From: Hyphomicrobiales bacterium
GTDB taxonomy: Bacteria > Pseudomonadota > Alphaproteobacteria > Rhizobiales > Devosiaceae
DNA length: 18,147 nt
Assembly: GCA_026989045.1 (NCBI GenBank)
Contig: JALSJY010000119.1
Location: 1 to 18,147, forward strand
Direction: 5' to 3'
The notes beneath the pieces were generated by a model. The model ran no database searches and was not told the DNA's origin. It was given only the letters and a program-made list of their open reading frames with translations. A program made the position numbers and the translations under genes. Positions 15,541-18,147 of the stretch are shown piece after piece. The first letter of the stretch is position 1. Each line of letters opens with the position of its first letter.

Positions 15541-16354
15541 CACCAAGGCTCTGTGCTGCATTGGTTGCAGTTAAGCGCTGCTCTGGTGTTGCAATTGACA
15601 TTGCAGAATCGCGTAAATCCGTAATCCATAATTCTGCTGGACTGCCCTTTGCTCTTGTTCCAGCTAAGGAGAGCCACATTAGCCCTTCAATTTTTTGATC
15701 TGCTAATTCACTGCTCTTAAATAACAAATCCCCAAGTGTTGCTTGCGCTCCAATATGCCCTTTGCGGGCGGCGAGTGATAACCAACGAGCGCCTTGAGTT
15801 AAATTTATGCCCATTTCATTTTTATCTAAATATAACAGCCCCACTCTAAATTGTGCATCTGCATCACCAAAATATGAAGCGGCATGCAATAATAATGCAT
15901 GAAAACGCTTATTGCTCACCCTTATCCCCGCATCTGGAAGGCCCGTACGATAATAATCACCCACCTTGATAAAAGATTGCGCGACAATATCTGCTTGCAA
16001 AGATTTTGGTGGAGTGGAAGCGTAATCATTAGCAATACGCGAGAAATAACCAAATGCCTTTACTTCGTCTTTTGCTACGCCATCACCATTTTCATACATA
16101 ACACCCAAACGAAACAAAGCGATTGGCTCGCCAGCCTCAGCCCCCGCCTCTAATGAAGCCAACATAGCCTCACGTGAGACACCGCCCCCTGCACCATCAA
16201 GCATATTCGCTAAACCAATAGCAGCATCAACAGCATTATTTTGCTGTGCCGATTGTTGTGCCAAAATAGGTGTAGCCATTGCTAAGAAAAAACTAACAAT
16301 CAGCGCCATAATGGGGGTAATTATTTTTGGGGCTTTGGACTTAAATGTCTGCAT
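15521..16354 (-). CDS. exoR: ExoR-like periplasmic Sel1-repeat protein
   Basis: A Sel1/TPR-like repeat protein of 277 residues with a signal peptide (basic start, hydrophobic core to about residue 31, likely cut after A32). Sel1-type units can be read at about 74-108 (ALFRLGVMYENGDGVAKDE), 125-165 (KVGDYYRTGLP) and 166-200 (QFRVGLLYLDKNE), then GARWLSLAARKGHIGAQATLG. The overall pattern resembles ExoR of Sinorhizobium, Agrobacterium and Brucella, the periplasmic inhibitor of the ExoS/BvrS-type sensor kinase. That would place it in control of envelope, exopolysaccharide and host-association genes, but this is inference from similarity recalled by eye. ATG at 16354 overlaps the ilvD 3' end by 14 nt. 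The 3' end overlaps xthA tail to tail. Confidence 0.75.
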   Translation of the reverse strand: MQTFKSKAPKIITPIMALIVSFFLAMATPILAQQSAQQNNAVDAAIGLANMLDGAGGGVSREAMLASLEAGAEAGEPIALFRLGVMYENGDGVAKDEVKAFGYFSRIANDYASTPPKSLQADIVAQSFIKVGDYYRTGLPDAGIRVSNKRFHALLLHAASYFGDADAQFRVGLLYLDKNEMGINLTQGARWLSLAARKGHIGAQATLGDLLFKSSELADQKIEGLMWLSLAGTRAKGSPAELWITDLRDSAMSIATPEQRLTATNAAQSLGARFGGS

Positions 16355-18068
16355 AGCAGCTCTTTTCGCCTTTTGCGCCTGGGTGAGTTAATGCGCCATA
16401 ACGTGCATCACCAACAATTTGTGCATATTTCCATATTGCGCCTGAGCCGAAACTGCTCTCGCGCGGTTTCCAAAGTTTTTTACGCTGAGCTAATTCTTCG
16501 TCGCTCAAATTAACTTCCATTGTGCCTTTTATTGCATCAAGCGTGATTATGTCACCATCTTTAATAAGAGCAATCGGCCCGCCTTTTGCAGCCTCTGGGC
16601 CCACATGACCAATACAAAAACCACGGGTTGCACCAGAAAAACGACCATCGGTGATAAGCGCAACTTTGTCGCCCATGCCTTGACCATAAAGCAAGGCAGT
16701 AGTTGAAAGCATTTCACGCATGCCAGGCCCACCAATTGGCCCTTCATAACGAATTACAAAAACATCACCCGCTTTATATTCTTTTTTAGATACTGCTTCA
16801 AAACATTCTTCCTCGCTATCAAAGCAAATTGCTGGGCCGCTAAATTTAAGATCTTTCATGCCAGCAACTTTAACAATAGCACCATCGGGAGCAAGATTGC
16901 CCTTTAATGTCACAACACCACCCGTTGGGGTAATGGGAGTGGCCGCGGAATATACAACATCTTGCTTGTCATTCCATTTCACCCTCTCCATATTTTGTGC
17001 AATAGTACGCCCAGTTACCGTCATGCAATCGCCATGCAAATAGCCATTTTCAAGCAGGGTTTTCATCAAGATAGGAATGCCTCCAGCTTCAAACATATCT
17101 TTTGCAACATATTTTCCGCCTGGCTTCAAATCTGCAATATATGGAGTTTTTTTGAATATTTCACCTACATCAAATAAATCAAAATCAATGCCGCATTCAT
17201 TTGCGATTGCAGGAAGATGAAGGGCGGCATTGGTTGAGCCACCAGAAGCGGCAACAACAGTTGCGGCATTTTCTAGCGCTTTACGTGTAACAATATCACG
17301 TGGTCGCAGGTTTAATTTTAGCAATTCCATCACCTGCTCACCAGCAGTCATGCAAAATTGATCACGAAATTCATAAGGGGCTGGTGCGCCTGCAGAGTAT
17401 GGCAAAGCAAGACCAATTGCCTCTGAAACGGTTGCCATTGTGTTGGCGGTGAATTGTGCGCCACATGAGCCAGCTGAAGGACAAGCTACTGTTTCAAGTT
17501 CCTCTAAATCCTCATCGGACATATCGCCAACCGAGTGTTTGCCCACTGCTTCAAACACATCTTGAACGGTCACAGGGTTGCCACGAAAGTTACCTGGTAA
17601 AATTGAGCCACCATAAAGAAATATTGACGGCACATTAAGACGGCACATTGCCATCATCATACCTGGCAATGATTTATCACAACCAGCTAGACCAACAAGC
17701 GCATCATAACAATGACCGCGCATGGTCAACTCAACAGAATCGGTAATAACATCACGAGAAACAAGCGAGGACTTCATGCCCTCATGCCCCATGGCAATAC
17801 CATCGGTCACAGTAATAGTAGTAAATTCACGCGGAGTTCCTTGAGCGCTGGCGACACCTTTTTTAACCGCTTGCGCCTGACGCATTAAGGAAATATTACA
17901 TGGTGCAGATTCATTCCAACAAGTGGCAACCCCAACAAGTGGCTGGTGAATTTGCTCAGAGGTTAAACCCATCGCATAATAATAAGAGCGATGCGGCGCA
18001 CGTGCTGCCCCTTCTGTTACGTGACGGCTTGGCAGTTTTGCTTTATCAAATTTATTTTTATTACACAT
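16341..18068 (-). CDS. ilvD: Dihydroxy-acid dehydratase
   Basis: A branched-chain amino acid enzyme of 575 residues that dehydrates 2,3-dihydroxy-isovalerate and -methylvalerate to the 2-keto acids leading to valine, leucine and isoleucine (and pantothenate). Three cluster cysteines are visible: C57 in ESAPCN, C130 in GCDKS and C202 in GSCGAQFTANTM. This pattern is that of the [2Fe-2S]-type dehydratases. The C-terminal motif DGRFSGATRGFCIGHVGPEA is intact. The ATG has GGGGG at 18077-18081 with 8-nt spacing, a strong ribosome-binding site. It likely shares an mRNA with the overlapping exoR-like gene. As an Fe-S enzyme it is a plausible client of the nearby ErpA, though no direct link is shown. 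Confidence 0.97.
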   Translation of the reverse strand: MCNKNKFDKAKLPSRHVTEGAARAPHRSYYYAMGLTSEQIHQPLVGVATCWNESAPCNISLMRQAQAVKKGVASAQGTPREFTTITVTDGIAMGHEGMKSSLVSRDVITDSVELTMRGHCYDALVGLAGCDKSLPGMMMAMCRLNVPSIFLYGGSILPGNFRGNPVTVQDVFEAVGKHSVGDMSDEDLEELETVACPSAGSCGAQFTANTMATVSEAIGLALPYSAGAPAPYEFRDQFCMTAGEQVMELLKLNLRPRDIVTRKALENAATVVAASGGSTNAALHLPAIANECGIDFDLFDVGEIFKKTPYIADLKPGGKYVAKDMFEAGGIPILMKTLLENGYLHGDCMTVTGRTIAQNMERVKWNDKQDVVYSAATPITPTGGVVTLKGNLAPDGAIVKVAGMKDLKFSGPAICFDSEEECFEAVSKKEYKAGDVFVIRYEGPIGGPGMREMLSTTALLYGQGMGDKVALITDGRFSGATRGFCIGHVGPEAAKGGPIALIKDGDIITLDAIKGTMEVNLSDEELAQRKKLWKPRESSFGSGAIWKYAQIVGDARYGALTHPGAKGEKSCYADI

Positions 18069-18147
18069 ATTTTATTCCCCCGAAGTGTGATTGTTCAATA
18101 TCATCTTTGTGATGTTTTTATCGAACACACAGAACGGCGCAAGAGCA
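18069..18147 (-). promoter_or_regulatory. ilvD upstream leader
   Basis: Upstream of the strong GGGGG ribosome-binding site there are 66 nt to the window edge. I see no leader peptide rich in Ile, Leu or Val codons and no attenuator hairpin within it. A TTGAAC-like hexamer occurs on the minus strand, but no well-spaced -10 box goes with it. The promoter probably lies at or beyond the edge. Confidence 0.3.

Noticed and set aside
1..18147. CRISPR array, tRNA, rRNA, prophage, insertion sequence, toxin-antitoxin or defence genes
   Set aside because: Reading both strands, I found no direct repeats with spacers, no cloverleaf, no transposase or integrase motif, and every sizeable coding region fits a housekeeping family.

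Overview
The window is AT-rich chromosomal DNA from an alphaproteobacterium, most likely a low-GC member of the Hyphomicrobiales (Rhizobiales; Brucella/Bartonella-like). This rests on recognising the proteins and the gene order: dgt, argS, a SPOR-domain protein, scpA, scpB, tatA, tatB, tatC, serS, surE, pcm and an NlpD-type lipoprotein. An ExoR-like Sel1 regulator, an orphan ABC ATPase and ilvD lie within or next to the block. I cannot name the species. No phage, transposase, CRISPR array, toxin-antitoxin pair, rRNA or tRNA is visible.

Layout. Positions 1-596 hold no convincing gene. They contain a 19-bp palindrome (133-151) and a degenerate inverted-repeat element (about 268-373). From 597 to about 14293 every gene is on the minus strand. 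Read in transcription order they are dgt, argS, a SPOR-domain membrane protein, scpA, scpB, a lone FbpC-like ABC ATPase, tatA, tatB, tatC, serS, surE, pcm and the LysM/LytM lipoprotein. Spacings are short, with several start/stop overlaps (scpB/ABC ATPase, serS/surE), so long cotranscripts are likely. An 80-bp divergent intergenic region containing a perfect 10-bp inverted repeat separates dgt from a plus-strand pair, erpA and xthA. xthA runs tail to tail into a minus-strand exoR-like gene with a 20-bp overlap. exoR in turn overlaps the 3' end of ilvD by 14 bp.

Functions. The block serves genome maintenance (Dgt, XthA, ScpA/ScpB), translation (ArgS, SerS), twin-arginine export (TatABC), envelope remodelling at division (SPOR protein, NlpD-like protein), damage repair and nucleotide salvage (Pcm, SurE), Fe-S cluster delivery (ErpA) with a typical Fe-S client (IlvD), and envelope signalling (ExoR-like).

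Nothing here looks like a new defence, mobile or biosynthetic system. The most useful points are the perfect inverted repeat in the dgt-erpA region, the apparent loss of nagZ between the SPOR gene and scpA, the tandem heptapeptide at the ScpA N-terminus, the orphan ABC ATPase between scpB and tatA, and the ilvD/exoR/xthA overlaps.
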